Assembly: GCA_930367215.1 (NCBI GenBank)
Contig: OV884057.1
Coordinates: 197,955,621 to 198,019,620 of the forward strand
Length of the DNA: 64,000 bases
Reading direction: 5' to 3'
Source of the DNA: Pollenia angustigena
Lineage: Eukaryota; Arthropoda; Insecta; Diptera; Polleniidae
In this document: positions 11,298 to 22,760 of the stretch, piece by piece
Position numbering within the stretch: position 1 is the stretch's first letter
Layout of the letters: the number at the start of each line of letters is the position of its first letter
Program-made: the position numbers and the translations under genes
Notes under the pieces: generated by a model
Seen by the model: the letters and a program-made list of their open reading frames with translations, nothing else
What the model was told of the DNA's origin: nothing
Databases searched by the model: none

Positions 11298-12725
11298 AGT
11301 CACATTTTCTCAAAAAGTCACTTTTTCACAAAATGTCACTCTTTACGAAAAGTCACTTTTTTCGACAAATCACTTTTTTCACATCAAAATAATCCTTAAT
11401 AAACGTTTGTTAAATTGAATGATTGTTTGTGATTAAACTATTACAATTAAAACATCCTGGACTCCGACAGCTTACTAATTATTCAGCAGAACGCTTTGAG
11501 ATTTTGCAACAAAAAGTCATTTATTTGCAAAAAGTCACTTTTTTACAGGAGTCACTTTTATCACAAAAGGTTACTTTTATATTACAAAAGTCACGTTTTT
11601 ACATAAAGCAATTTTTTCACCGAGTGTCACTTTTTTCACAAAAATTATCTTTTTTCTAAAAGAGTCACTTTTTCACAAAAAGCCACTTTTTCACAAAAAG
11701 CCACTTTTTCACAAAAAGTCCCTTTTTCACAGTCACTCTTTTCACAAAAAGTCTTTATTTTCACAAAAATTCAGTTTTTTCTCAAAGAGTCACTTTTTTC
11801 ACAAAAAGTCGCTTTTTCACAGTCACTCTTTTCACAAAAAGTATTTATTTTCACAAAAATTCTGTTTTTTCTCAAAGAGTCACTTTTTTCACAAAGAGTA
11901 ACTTTTTCACAAAAAGTCACTTTTTCACAAAAAGTCCCAGTTTTCACAAAAAGTCACTTTTTCATAAAAATTCACTTTTTCATAAAAAGTCACATTTTCT
12001 CAAAAAGTCACTTTTTCACAAAATGTCCCTTTTTCACAGTCACTCTTTTCACAAAAAGTCTTTATTTTCACAAAAATTCTGTTTTTTCTCAAAGAGTCAC
12101 TTTTTTCACAAAAAGTCACTTTTTCACAGTCACTCTTTTCACAAAAAGTCTTTATTTTCACAAAAATTCTGTTTTTTCTCAAAGAGTCACTTTTTTCACA
12201 AAGAGTAACTTTTTCACAAAAAGTCACTTTTTCACAAAGAGTCCCTGTTTTCACAAAAAGTCACTTTTTCATAAAAATTCACTTTTTCACAAAAAGTCAA
12301 ATTTTCTCAAAAAGTCACTTTTTCACAAAATGTCCCTTTTTCACAGTCACTCTTTTCACAAAAAGTCTTTATTTTCACAAAAATTCTGTTTTTTCTCAGA
12401 GTCACTTTTTTCACAAAAAGTCACTTTTTCACAAAGAGTAACTTTTTCACAAAAAGTAACTTTTTCACAAAGAATCACTTTTTTCACAAAAAGTCACTTT
12501 TTCACAAAGAGCCTCTGTTTTCACAAAAAATCACTTTTTCATAAAAATTCACTTTTTCACAAAAAGTCACATTTTCTCAAAAAGTCACTTTTTCACAAAA
12601 TGTCACTCTTTAAAATCACTTTTTTCACAACTAGTCACATTTTTCACAACTAGTCACTTTTTTCATAACAAGTCACTTTTTCACAACAAGTCACTTTTTC
12701 ACAACAAGTCACTTTTTCACAAAAA
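11298..12725. repeat. palindromic minisatellite, unit AAAAAGTCACTTTTTCAC
   Basis: About 1.4 kb of an 18-bp unit. The core AAAAAGT-C-ACTTTTT is a perfect inverted repeat around one central base, so every unit is a dyad separated by CAC. There is higher-order structure: a module starting CAGTCACTCTTTTCAC and containing TCTTTATTTTCAC and TTCTGTTTTTTCTC recurs near 11728, 11820, 12036, 12128 and 12343. Because the sequence is nearly self-complementary, both strands read as Lys/Ser/Phe/His-rich frames (12000-12254 minus, 12023-12208 and 12330-12653 plus). These are not genes. Confidence 0.9.
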
Positions 12726-13440
12726 CAATATGGTTTTTTTGATATAGAAATTCACAGTGCACTTTATTAAAACTCGAGCTTTTTTTCAAAAACTCTGTTA
12801 TTTTACAAATATTTCTATACTTTTTGCACATAAGTCGCTTTTCTAAAAACAATTTAGCATTTCCCACAATATTTGATTTCTAATCCAAATTTTTTTTTCG
12901 CAAATTTACTTAATTTTATTTAGTTTAATAATTTTTAAACCAATTAATTTTAAGACACAAACTAATTTATCAAAAATATACTTTAGAGTACAAAAATGAC
13001 AAAAAAAAACAACAAACATGGAAAAAAACAAAAAAAATATGTTTAATATAAAAATTAAACAAAATTTTTTGTGTATAAAATATTTTGAAATTTAGATGAC
13101 AACACTTGTCAAAAACTGACAGCTTTAACTAATCATAACAAAGTGATCTTCCACTGGATGAATTAATGGATAAATGAAATAACACATGTTTCAAAATGGT
13201 TTGAAATGTTTACTAAAATAAAAAACAAACAAAAAAAAAAACTAAAACAATCGGATATGAATATTTTAGGTGTTGGGGCATGACTTAACAAAAAAAAAAA
13301 ATAACTTTTTAAATAGAAATTGATAAGGTATTATTTTAAATAAAATTTTAATAAAATCTAAAATAGGGCTTACGGTAATTTTTGTATTTATTTTAATTAA
13401 GATGTTATATGTTACGATATGTAAACTACATATTTCTGTA
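12726..13440. other. AT-rich spacer
   Basis: Poly-A-rich DNA without a supported feature. Confidence 0.45.
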
Positions 13441-14050
13441 ATATACTAGCCACGCCTAGTGCGCTACGCTACCCTGATTTAAATATAATAAGTAATTTTT
13501 TATTAATATAGATCTCGTTCATTATTTAAGAAGTTAATTGTATCAAGTTTAAATACTATTACTGTTACCATTCACCAGTTACAGAGAAATCTATATGGTA
13601 TTTGTGTTGAACTTGCCCCGCCAATGTCTGCAAGAAGGCCAAAATTTACCAAATTTGTAAATTGTAGATGTTGTCGTTCTCCTGATATACAGAATTCTAA
13701 TTTGGGCCAAGGCCACTTCTTCATTCTATTTTAACCTAATTTCTTAAATTTTACACTTACGGTTCTTCAGAGATAGTGAATTATATTTTGTGACATGCCC
13801 ACCAATCTAATCACGCCTACTTTTTGATTGATGATGCAGATTGATTACCAAGCAATTTGTTCCAAATTTGGAAACTTTAGCTGTTATCGTTCTGGGCCCA
13901 CTATTGGCATTATAACCACTTATTATCCAAATTTTTTTTTTCATTATTTAATCATTGAATCTTCATACCATATCATCTTAACCTAATACTTTATTTATGT
14001 TCCGCCAGAGCCAGACAAAAATTTTCTTCAACGGGTTCCGTTCACATACA
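13441..14050. repeat. degenerate repeat array G, left part
   Basis: Begins ACTAGCCACGCCTAGTGCGC, a GCTNCGCTACCC block also seen at 45128 and 61757. It continues as loosely repeated units containing a GCCACTTCT or GCCACGCC word, a CCAAATTTG word and a TTCTCC word. The same style of repeat occurs at 15770-16800, 38430-39815 and 46130-48200. It looks like the internal tandem region of mini-me/Helitron-like elements. The dead LINE that follows seems to have split this array. Confidence 0.5.
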
Positions 14051-14057
14051 TAGGTGA

Positions 14058-15690
14058 TTATCGCTCATCTAAATGGATAAGTGCTGCAGTGTCTCTTCTT
14101 CTTGAGCGAGTGTGGCCGCCATGATTTAAAATAATTCGAGCTAGTGGATTTGGGTGCTGTTCAAGTCTTTTTAAATATTTTACTGCATATTTTCTAATCA
14201 TAGTTTTTACTAATGGCACATTGAGATCCTTATGGATGTTTGAGTTTTTAATATGCCAGAGAGCGGCTGTAATTATTCGAAGAAGTTTATTTTAGCGACT
14301 TTGAATTTTGTCGATATTAGAGGCCGAGGCAGTGCCCCATAGTTGAATACCGTAGCACCAAATAGGCTTTAAGATAGAGTTGTAAAGTAGAAGCTTGCAA
14401 TCTAGACTAAGGACAGAATTTCTTCCAATAAGCCAATGAATTTGAATGGCTTTTAGTTTCATTTGAGTTAGTTTTGCCTCTATGTGGCATTTCCACGTTA
14501 ATCGCCGATCCAGATGTATACCGAGATATTTTACATGCGAATGTTGAGGAATTATTTGGTTATTGATTGTAATAGGGGGCAAGATTCCCGGCGCAATGTG
14601 AATGTTATATGTACGCATTTTTGCTCATTGACCATTATCTTCCATTGTCTTAACCATATTTCTATTTGAAATATATGATGCTGTAAGTTACGAGATGCTT
14701 CATAACGGTTTTCGTGGACACTATGAAAAGCTGTATCGTCTGCAAATGTTTAAGTTTGGGTGTAGTTGTTTGTTGGCATGTCCGAAGTATAAATTAATTA
14801 TAATAGAGGGCCCAGCATGCTGCACTGTGGGACTCCAGCACCAATTGGCTGAGGTGAACTTAAGAAATTTCCTTCCTTAATAATAAATTGACGACCGACT
14901 AAGTAGCTACTATTCGTTGGGTTTGCTCAATTGTGCTGTGTTCTCTTCTAAAGCCTTATTGGTGGTTAGGAATATCTCTGTTTTCATTTAAAATTGGGGT
15001 AAATTTTGACACTAACAGCTTCTCAAACAGCTTTGATATATTAGACAGTAAGCTTATAGGCCTATATGACTCAACTTTTGTGTGATCCTTTCCTGGTTTA
15101 GGTATCATAGTGACTAAGGAAACCTTCCACTTTCCAGGATAGTATTCATGGCGTAAAATAGCGTTAAAAATTAAAAGAATAATTTTCTTTGCTATGCTGG
15201 GTAACTACAAAAGCATTTTGTTGCTGATCTTATCAAAACCATGGGCTTCCTTGGGGTTTTAATCGCAAATAGCCTTTTCGATCCCTCTTATCTCAAATCT
15301 TAGGAGAACAGCTGCTCTAGCAGCAACAGGTGGTAACTCGACCGCAATATCTTGAGATATATAAATACGTTTTTTAAATGATAAATAAATAGATTTCCTT
15401 TTTCAGCATCATTTCTTGCCCAACTTCCATTCAAGTTTCTTAATGGTGGTTTAGAGACAACTGGCCTTCTAAGATTTCTAGCCACACGCCATCATGAGTA
15501 GTCTGATTGTGGAGTTGCATCAAGTTCCTTAAGATACTTTTCCAATGAAGCCGTTTTCTGAGTCTGCAGTAACTTTCTTAGCCTTTTTGTACACTCTTTA
15601 AGTAAGTTCTTAAGTTGCGACGATCTGTGCAATTGCCACTCTCTTCGAGCTCTCCTTTTTTCAGACAAGAGACGTTCGACATCTATGGAA
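14058..15690 (-). pseudogene. Jockey-clade LINE reverse transcriptase, 5'-truncated and broken
   Basis: Read leftward on the minus strand. A basic linker (EKRRARREW, about 15640-15685) comes first, then NGSWARNDAEKGN (about 15400-15440). Next are KVESYRPISLLSNISKLFEK (15008-15072), a GVPQCSMLGPLL motif near 14820-14850 and the polymerase box FADDTA (14729-14746). Then follow HVKYLGIHLDRRLTW (near 14520), YGIQLWG, and a C-terminus ending LIHLDER before a stop at 14058. These are in the order expected of a Jockey-type non-LTR reverse transcriptase, which copies its RNA at a nicked chromosomal target. The endonuclease half is absent. Frame changes between pieces and a stop at 14956-14958, in place of the aromatic residue of the QxGF motif, show it is dead. 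Confidence 0.9.
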
Positions 15691-15769
15691 TATATTTTAA
15701 TATTTTTCGTTTTTTTGAACAGCTAGTTTTAGAAATATTAATATGAATATCAAAATTGCCTTAAAAAAT

Positions 15770-16800
15770 TTAATGGCCCTTGCCCAGATATACGAATTTT
15801 AGTATTTAATTCATATGGGAGGTACCGCGTCATCTATTTGCAAATTTTTTGGACTGTAATAGTTTCCAAGAAATAAGAATTTTATTATTTGCTTCATAAA
15901 GGAGCTGCCACGCCCACAATTAGTGGTTGGCCCATTTTCGCCTAAAATATTCATATTGATATTACAGTTACTCGTTCAAATATTGGTGGCTCTAGTTCAC
16001 AGATTTACTTCATATAGGCAGTGCCACGCCCACTATTGGTAGTACTCCCCTTTTTTCCAACATATTTACATTGATACTGATGTAAATACTACAAAAATTC
16101 GGAGTTCTAGCTGTTATAGTTTTCCAAACATACACATTGTGTTATTTTATTCATAAGCGAAGAACCACGCTCACTTTTGTTAGCGCACTCATTTCTTCCC
16201 TAAATGTTCGTATGGTTGTCAAAGTTGCCTGTACACACTTTAATGACTTCAACTGTTAAAGTTTCGCATATAAACGAATCTTAGTATTTAATTCATATGG
16301 GAAGCACCACGCCCACTATTGCAGCTGTTTATTATACAAATTTTCATATCGATGTTAAAGTTGCTCTTGCAGAATTTAGTACTCTAAATTTAGAACTCTG
16401 TCGTTTCCCGGTTATACCAATTTTAGCATTTAGTCAATATGGGTGCTGCCACGCCTAATTTTACAATGCATCCATTCCTTATCCTAATATTCATATAAAT
16501 GTCAAAGTTGCTCTTGCAAAATTTGGGTACTCTAACTGTTATCGTAGCCAAAAATCGCTAAATTAACTTTATAGATTTTTAGCGATAGAGATTTAGCTTT
16601 AGCAAATTACGGAATACGGCGGCAGATATACAAATTTGAGTATTTAATTTATGTGGGAGATTCCACGCCTACTATTGCAAGTCCGCCCACTATTTACCGA
16701 AATGTCCGTGTAAATGTCAAAGTTTATCGTACTTAAGTTGAAGACGAGTTAAACAAATTTGAATACTCATTCTTTGATTGGGCGTGGCACCTCGCCCACT
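15770..16800. repeat. degenerate repeat array G, right part
   Basis: Seven or eight loose units of roughly 120-150 bp, each with an ATTCATATGGGAG-like word, CCACGCCCACTATT, CATATNGATGTNAAAGTTGCT and a TTTAG..CTCTAACTGTTAT word. Not coding. Probably the other half of the array split by the LINE. Confidence 0.6.
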
Positions 16801-16904
16801 TGCAATTTCAAAACAAAATATAGCCTATTTTTTCTTCAAGCCATACAAGAAGATGCCGTGCAAATAAATCAAAACAAACATAGAAAAATACAAACACGCA
16901 TTCA

Positions 16905-17717
16905 CACAGAAAAAACTCAATGTAAATTCGTTCAAAACATGGTTGATTTTACATTTTTCAGTAGTGGTTTTGCTTCATTGTTGTTTCATGTTAATTTAAC
17001 ATGATTTTACGATAACTTGCGAACAACATTTTTTTCTTTTAAAATAACTATAATTCATGTTAATTTAACATTGCAGTAAAGTTAGAGCAAAATGTCATTT
17101 ATATTGAAATAACAATCCGAATCACGTTGAATGAAAGTTATTTCAAGTTGAAACAACGTGAATTTCATGTAGAATCAAATTGGTTGGAGTGTGATATAAC
17201 AGTGTGAAGACAACATATGCATTTATTTAAGAATAATTCAAAACACTTATTCCTGTAACACATGTTTCACTTATTTTGTATCTCCTTTGGTAACAGAAGC
17301 ATCAGCAGAATAGCCCGATATGGTTTACGTCATCATTCTAATTTGAAAACTTGATGTTCTATTTAACTAAATAATTTGAATTAAAAGAATACGGGAATTG
17401 TCTTCTTTTTATAACATATTTCAAAAGTGAAAATAAAAAAAAATATACATACTTAAGCATGTATGCATGTTAATTTAACAAGATAAACTTTTGATTTTAA
17501 TATAAAACAAGTTTTTATGGATTCAATATTGAACAATGTTATTTTAATAGTGAATAATATTAAATAAACGTGATTTAACGTTATTTTAATATTTTTCATT
17601 TAAAATTAATATGAAATAATGATAAATTTAAATAAAGGGCATACTTTTGAAGAAATTTACCATGATTCTCAATTAACATTTCGCCATGTTATTTTAACAT
17701 TGGTATTTTTTTCTGTG
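16905..17717. mobile_element. MITE with ACACAGAAAAAA ends and TTAATTTAAC repeats
   Basis: The left end is CACAGAAAAAACTCAATGT and the right end, reverse-complemented, CACAGAAAAAAATACCAATG. TTCA stands on both sides (16901-16904 and 17719-17722). The interior contains many copies of CATGTTAATTTAACA in both orientations. The ends resemble those of 40707-40909 and 56183-56470, but the interior differs. The frame at 16759-17004 crosses the left boundary and is not a gene. Confidence 0.65.
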
Positions 17718-17722
17718 TGTTC

Positions 17723-18925
17723 AGTTTTATTTATAAAGATCATTACGGATTGATGAATATAAATTAGATTTTAATGAATAAAATCTTTTAAAGACTTTGA
17801 CTTAATTTAATTTTTATTTAAAAAAAAAAGAATTACTAGTCCTCGTTAGTAAGTAAAAGATACCTTGTTTTAATTCAAATTTAAAAACAAAAATGTGTCC
17901 AATAAAATGATATTAACAATAGATAAAAAGTCTTTATTTTAACAAAAGACAAATTTTGTTTTAAACAATTTAACAAAATAAAAAAACAAATAAAATGCTA
18001 TAAACAAACACAATATTAAAGTCATAAAACCATATCACCAACAGAAATCGATCGTAAAAATATCGAACAAAAAACATACATTATTTTACAGTCCTCAAAC
18101 TAACTGAATTAAGAAAAGCAATTCAGAAACACTAAAATAAACAAATATCACGCAAAAAAACTATGTAAAACAATTTGAAAAGAAAGTGTGAACCAATTAG
18201 TTCTTAAACACTCAGAAACAGAGAGAAACAGCACTTAAAATTTAAAACACAATGACTAAAAAAAAACATCTCATAAAATACGAAAGAGAAAAACAAATAA
18301 TTAGATTTTATGACAACAAAAATAAGAAAAGAAACCCATCTTTTATTGCTACATCCATCTATTTATTTGTTTTTAGATTTTATTACTTGCAACTACAACT
18401 TCCAAGGAACCATATTTTAACAACTAATTGTGGGTAGACAGGCGACAAGTCTCCAGTCGTCAAAACAACTAAACCAGCCAACTATTTTAATGTAATATGT
18501 ATATAAAATAGTAACAGCACTTAAATAATGTTCAAATAATAAAATTAAACTAAAATTTAGAGAGTTTTAGATAAAAAATACTGGTCAATTAAAATGACAT
18601 TGAATTGAATTAAACAAGTGAAAAAGAGGTCATAAAACCCTTTTTTTCTAGTATTTCTTTAGGATTTAATCACCTTAAAAAGTCATAAAAATTGCAGAGC
18701 ATACAGCCAAGTGGTGAAGTTTAAGTTTTTACAAAAAAAAATCACTTTTATCATTAACAAAAAGAATCCATAATCCCAGAGAAAGCGACTCTAACTGTAA
18801 GTATTCAAAATCAAAAATAACAAATCAAGAAAATTTACTTTTCTAGAAGAAAAAATTACTTCATTTTTTCTTACTCCAACGAGCCAAAGGTTAGACTTTG
18901 CCTATTGCTTGGTTAATTTATATAA
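17723..18925. other. AT-rich spacer
   Basis: Very A-rich DNA. The 18252-18437 frame is low-complexity Lys/Asn-rich and has no support. Confidence 0.45.
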
Positions 18926-19623
18926 TTATACCCACACCACAATAGGGGAGAGGGTATTATGCATTTGTGCTGATGTATGTAACGCCTTAAAATATTGGTC
19001 CTAGACCCACCTTAAAGTATACCGATCTAACGATGTCCGTCTGGCTGGCTGGCAGGCTGGCTGGCATTCTGGCTGGCTGGCTGGATGTCCATGTAACCTT
19101 GTGCGCAAAGTACAGGTCGCAATTTTGGAGATAATTTGATCAAATTTGGGACATTGACTTAAGGACCAAGCTTATTGAAAATGGGCCAAATCGTAGGACC
19201 ACGAGGGAAGATAGGGGGAAATTTCTTCCTCTCAGAAACTATCAAACCGATTTTAATAAAATTTAAAACTAACATAGAACCATATCTTCATGGACACAAA
19301 AGAGATGTATTTTTTAAAAAATAGGACCACGAGGGGAGATAGGGCCAATTTCTGCCTCTCAAACCGATTTTAATGAAATTCAAAACATAGATAGATCCAT
19401 ATCTATATAGACACATAAGCTGTACAGTTTTTCAAAAATAGGACCACAAGGGGAGGTAGGGGGCAATTTCTGCCCCTTACAAACTTTTAACCCGATTTTA
19501 ATAAGTTTTATAAACATAGATAAATCCATATTTATATGGACATATAAGCATGATGTGTTTTTTAATACTGTGGTGTAGGGTATCATATGGTCGGGCTTGA
19601 CCGACTATACTTTCTTACTTGTT
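18926..19623 (+). mobile_element. second mini-me-like family, GGCT-repeat type
   Basis: Begins ATTATACCCACACCACAATA and ends in the hairpin GTCGG-gcttga-CCGAC (19590-19605) followed by TATACTTTCTTACTTGTT. It contains a CTGG/GGCT microsatellite at about 19041-19084 and three tandem units of 117-127 bp that start with ATAGGACCAC (about 19193, 19320, 19437). The architecture equals that of the 984-1926 family but the sequence differs. A fragment of this family lies at 25430-25690. Confidence 0.7.
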
Positions 19624-19984
19624 CGTAATTGTATTTGTAAAGGCCCAAATACACTGATCAAAATACTCATCAAGCATTGAAGTAGTATTAGTGAAAAAGT
19701 GTTTGTAGTGTCACACCGACAATGCTGGATGAAAAATAAAAAAATTTAGATATAGCGGCGAATTCGAATTCGCCTGCTGGACAAGCATTTGACAATTGTA
19801 TTTGGGCCTTAAAGCTTTGTTTGAAGCCTCACACGTGACCACTTTTGTTATTAAACATACATATGTCTGCTTTTGCATATAGTTTGCTAGTTTATTTGTT
19901 ACATGCCGCATTTTGTTTAAAATTTTAGTTATGTAAATTATTACAAACTTTAATTAATTAAATGTTGTAAAATGCATTCCTTGA

Positions 19985-20470
19985 GTATAATAATTTAATG
20001 AAAATTAAATTTGATGAACTCAAGCCTAACTAAATATCAAAATTTCAAATTAAAAATCGACAGTTCAACTAAAAAATCACAATTGTTCTTAATTGCAAGA
20101 GCTCTATATGTTTACATTTGTACTTCAAGTTGTACAAATAAAATGTCGATGAAAGTGAATAATAAACATAAGCAAATGTACTCAGGTATTAAAGACAGCG
20201 TGCAGCGGGTAGAATTGCAAAGAATTCTGAAGATGAGAATGTGGTTATTCTCGAAACCTTAATTCAACCGGAGTTCGATCCCCAGCTCAGCCAAGAATAA
20301 ATTTTAATTAATTTCATGTTTAAAAATTCCTTCGTTCAGTAAAATAATTATTAATTTAAAATTTTGATATTCGATAATTAAATGAAAATTAAGCCTAACT
20401 AAATATCAAAATTTAAAATTAAAGTCGACAGTTTAACTAAGAAATCACAATTGTTCTTATTGCTAAAAAA
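19985..20470 (+). repeat. SINE-like repeat, one full and one partial copy in tandem
   Basis: First copy (19985-20360): GAACTCAAGCCTAACTAAAT at the left, then CAGTTCAACTAA, then a tRNA-like stretch with GGAGTTCGATCCCCAGC (a good B box), then TTCCTTCGTTCAGTAAAAT. A second, partial copy of the body follows at 20381-20470. The frame at 20011-20262 lies within and is not a gene. Confidence 0.55.
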
Positions 20471-20994
20471 TTTAAATTTGATCAGTTAAGTGGTTACGTT
20501 TTAAGTGAAATATTTATTAGATTTGAACCAAGCCGAATTCATATGTGAACATAAACAAAAAACAGATGACTCGAAAATGTAACCTCTAAAAATTTGCCTT
20601 GATTTGAACATACATACTTTAACTCTAGATAAATAAATATTTTTATTAGTATGTATGTTTGTTCATATTTCAATACTATCTATTAGTACACAGAAAAAAT
20701 TGTCATTAGTTTTTTTTTATCAATTACAGTGACAACTCTACTCGCGGACAGCTCCTTTAAGCAGGCATAAACCTTGTGCGGATATCAAAAAAAAATCAAT
20801 CCATCACATGACCGGTCGCGGACATGTTTCTTTGATAAAAAGTAAAAAATTTCGTCAGTTAAAAAATATTCTGAATTCATGACTGGTGAACAAGAAAAAT
20901 TGTTCTTACTTTAGTTGGACAGTTGCAAAATTTTAAATCACTTTCTTATTGTTAAGTTTGTTTGGCCTGGAGCTGTAAAATGTAAATAAAACAT

Positions 20995-21056
20995 CAATTT
21001 TTTACAGTTTTTCCCAACGTTTCGTAGAGTATTTTTCTACTTCTTCAGGGGGGCGT
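20995..21056 (-). ncRNA. hammerhead-ribozyme-like motif of a Penelope-like element
   Basis: On the minus strand the order is CUGAAGA (21048-21042), one extra A, stem II GUAGA/UCUAC (21040-21036 with 21028-21024) around a seven-base loop, then GAAA (21023-21020) and CGUUGGG. The ACGU after the core can give a two-base-pair helix III (A-U, C-G), with a predicted cut after GUU. GGG can then pair with CCC upstream of the core as stem I. Minimal hammerheads with tiny helix III are known from Penelope-like retroelements. The extra A between core and stem II departs from the consensus, so activity is uncertain. Confidence 0.4.
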
Positions 21057-21425
21057 AAATTTTTTGATTATATAACATATCTAAAATATTTGATTTTATT
21101 CTTAACATTTTTTGAAAAAAGAAAAATAAATAACAAAAAAAAAAAAAAAACAGACCTTCCAAACACATCCTATTCTAATATTACAGTGAAAAAAGGAAAA
21201 AAAAATTGTTAATGATAGAAAAGGCGAAACGCCCTCGAGCAATCAAACCTATTGCAATTAAACCCCTTTCTGTATACTGGGAATCCAACGAAAAGGCTTG
21301 AATGACACGAAAATGAATATTCAAAACAGAAATATTCTATTCTTTTTGGATAATGCTGCTTCTCACCAGGAAATATGAAACTTTGCAACTTAACGATTGT
21401 TTTGTTCCTCCAAACACAACTGCTA

Positions 21426-22176
21426 ACGTATGCGGAATAAAATTTGGACTAACACATAAGCAGCAATAAAAAATTTATATCAGGTATTAAAAAATCAAAG
21501 TTAATATGCAATTATTAAAATACACAACCTAAACTTATTTTACAAATCGATATCTAGCCACAGCGATGGGTTTTTTTCATATTTTGAGGGATAGCCTCTT
21601 GAATCACCTTTTTGTGCATTTTGCATAACATCCATTTAATTTGGGTGGTAAAACAATCTAGGTTTCTTGGTTCATATCCCTATTTTCAGCAATATCTTTT
21701 CAAATTCTTCTAAAAAATTGGTGTCCATTCATGAGCGTCCATTGTAAAGAAGCTTCCATCATCCATGATACGATTCATGGCCAGCCTGCAACAAAAAATA
21801 ACTGACTCTTTTCTGAGACTGCTGGAACGGGTTTCTTTGCATATTTTTCTACTCTGATATGTGCTACGTACTTTTAGTTTTAACCTCTTTATTTATTTGC
21901 CAACGGATGGTAAGATTTTGAAGTATATCTGGCAATTTTTACCTTAAAATTAAAAAATTAAAATTTTCTCTAATGAGGATTATTTTCACAAAATTTACAA
22001 ATCAACTTACAACCTTCTAATTCGTTTTATGATATTTTTTCTACTTATTATCAATTTATTGACATGATCTCTAGCCAAAGAGTTATAGGGAAAGTGCTGT
22101 TACTTTTTCCATATTTTGTTTTACTTTTGCACTGATGGTTGAAAATTAATCAGTTCATATTTCATTCCGCATACGT
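21426..22176. mobile_element. 751-bp TA-flanked TIR element inside the pogo transposase
   Basis: Ends ACGTATGCGGAAT and ATTCCGCATACGT are perfect inverted copies, flanked by TA (21424-21425 and 22177-22178). Taking out the element and one TA gives codons for NTTA-ICQALDQDII, with the residue spacing expected in Tigger transposases. The interior has some minus-strand coding-like stretches (MDDGSFFT near 21770) that I do not recognise. Confidence 0.85.
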
Positions 22177-22347
22177 TATTTGTCAAGCATTGGATCAGGA
22201 TATAATTAAAAATTTCTAGATACACTACAGACCTAAAATTATACAAGCCTTATTGCGCCATTTTAAAAAACGTGATTCAACAATAACTTTTTTCTAAGCA
22301 ACAGCGTTCTCGATGCCATATTTTAAATAAAAGAACCTAAGAATCAA

Positions 22348-22489
22348 GTCTAGGTTCACACTCTGATAGTTCTCTTTCAGAAAGTTTGAGTTTATTGGCA
22401 AGAGAGCAAAAAAAATGCTATTATTCTCTCCCCTCCCACCAATATACTCAGACTTTCTGAAAGAAAACTTTCATAGTGTGAATCCAGAC
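22348..22489. mobile_element. hairpin MITE (TTCACACTATGAAAG family), copy 1
   Basis: A 142-bp near-perfect hairpin. The left arm reads GTCTAGGTTCACACTCTGAT and the right arm, reverse-complemented, GTCTGGATTCACACTATGAA. Both continue with TTCTCTTTCAGAAAGT-like sequence. It is flanked by CAA and TAA, consistent with a three-base TAA target duplication with one change. Removal restores a transposase frame running KEPKNQVTAETT. Related copies are at 32439-32540 and 61000-61117. Confidence 0.85.
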
Positions 22490-22760
22490 TAAGTGACTGC
22501 TGAAACAACACAAAATTGTTTCATCAAAGCAGGGTTTATAAAAGGGTTACTTCTACCGAAACCGACTCAGAAGACGATGTTCCAGTTTTAGCTCTTGCAA
22601 CGTTGATAAGATACGCTGCTTCAGAAAACGTTTAATATGACTAGTATGTAAATTCTGATGAAAATATTCTCACGGAATCTTATGGCCAAAATCCGATCAT
22701 ATATACCTTAATAATATAAAACGTCTAAAGAAGCCCTGGAAAAAAACACTCGAAAAAAAA

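Larger units (their letters stand above)
21220..22705 (+). pseudogene. pogo/Tigger-type DDE transposase, broken
   Basis: Fragments appear in the correct order: NEKA(stop)MT near 21290, then NILFFLDNAASHQ with the catalytic-type Asp at 21349-21351, then FVPPNTTA (21401-21424). Next are ICQALDQDII (from 22178), IIQALLRHFKK, DAIF(stop)IKEP, VTAETTQNCFIKAGF (from 22493) and SEDDVPVLALATLIR followed by YVNSDEN. These correspond to the DDE domain and C-terminal tail of Tigger/jerky-like transposases, which cut and paste DNA at TA targets. Stops and shifts are frequent. Two inserted MITEs separate the pieces, and removing them joins the frames exactly. Confidence 0.9.
20727..22760 (+). mobile_element. 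pogo/Tigger-type DNA transposon relic, right end lost
   Basis: TA followed by CAGTGACAACTCTACTCGCG at 20725 has the look of a Tigger terminus. About 500 bp downstream starts a decayed pogo-type transposase. I cannot find the partner inverted end to the right, so the right limit is a guess set by the end of detectable coding remnants. The element has been invaded by a Penelope-like end (around 20990-21056) and by two MITEs (21426-22176 and 22348-22489). Confidence 0.6.

Noticed and set aside
12000..12653. Overlapping Lys/Ser/Phe/His-rich frames on both strands
   Set aside because: They are readings of the palindromic 18-bp minisatellite; both strands read alike because the unit is self-complementary.
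11298..12725. Possible CRISPR-like array of regular repeats
   Set aside because: Units are contiguous 18-mers without unique spacers, in a eukaryotic context; it is a minisatellite.
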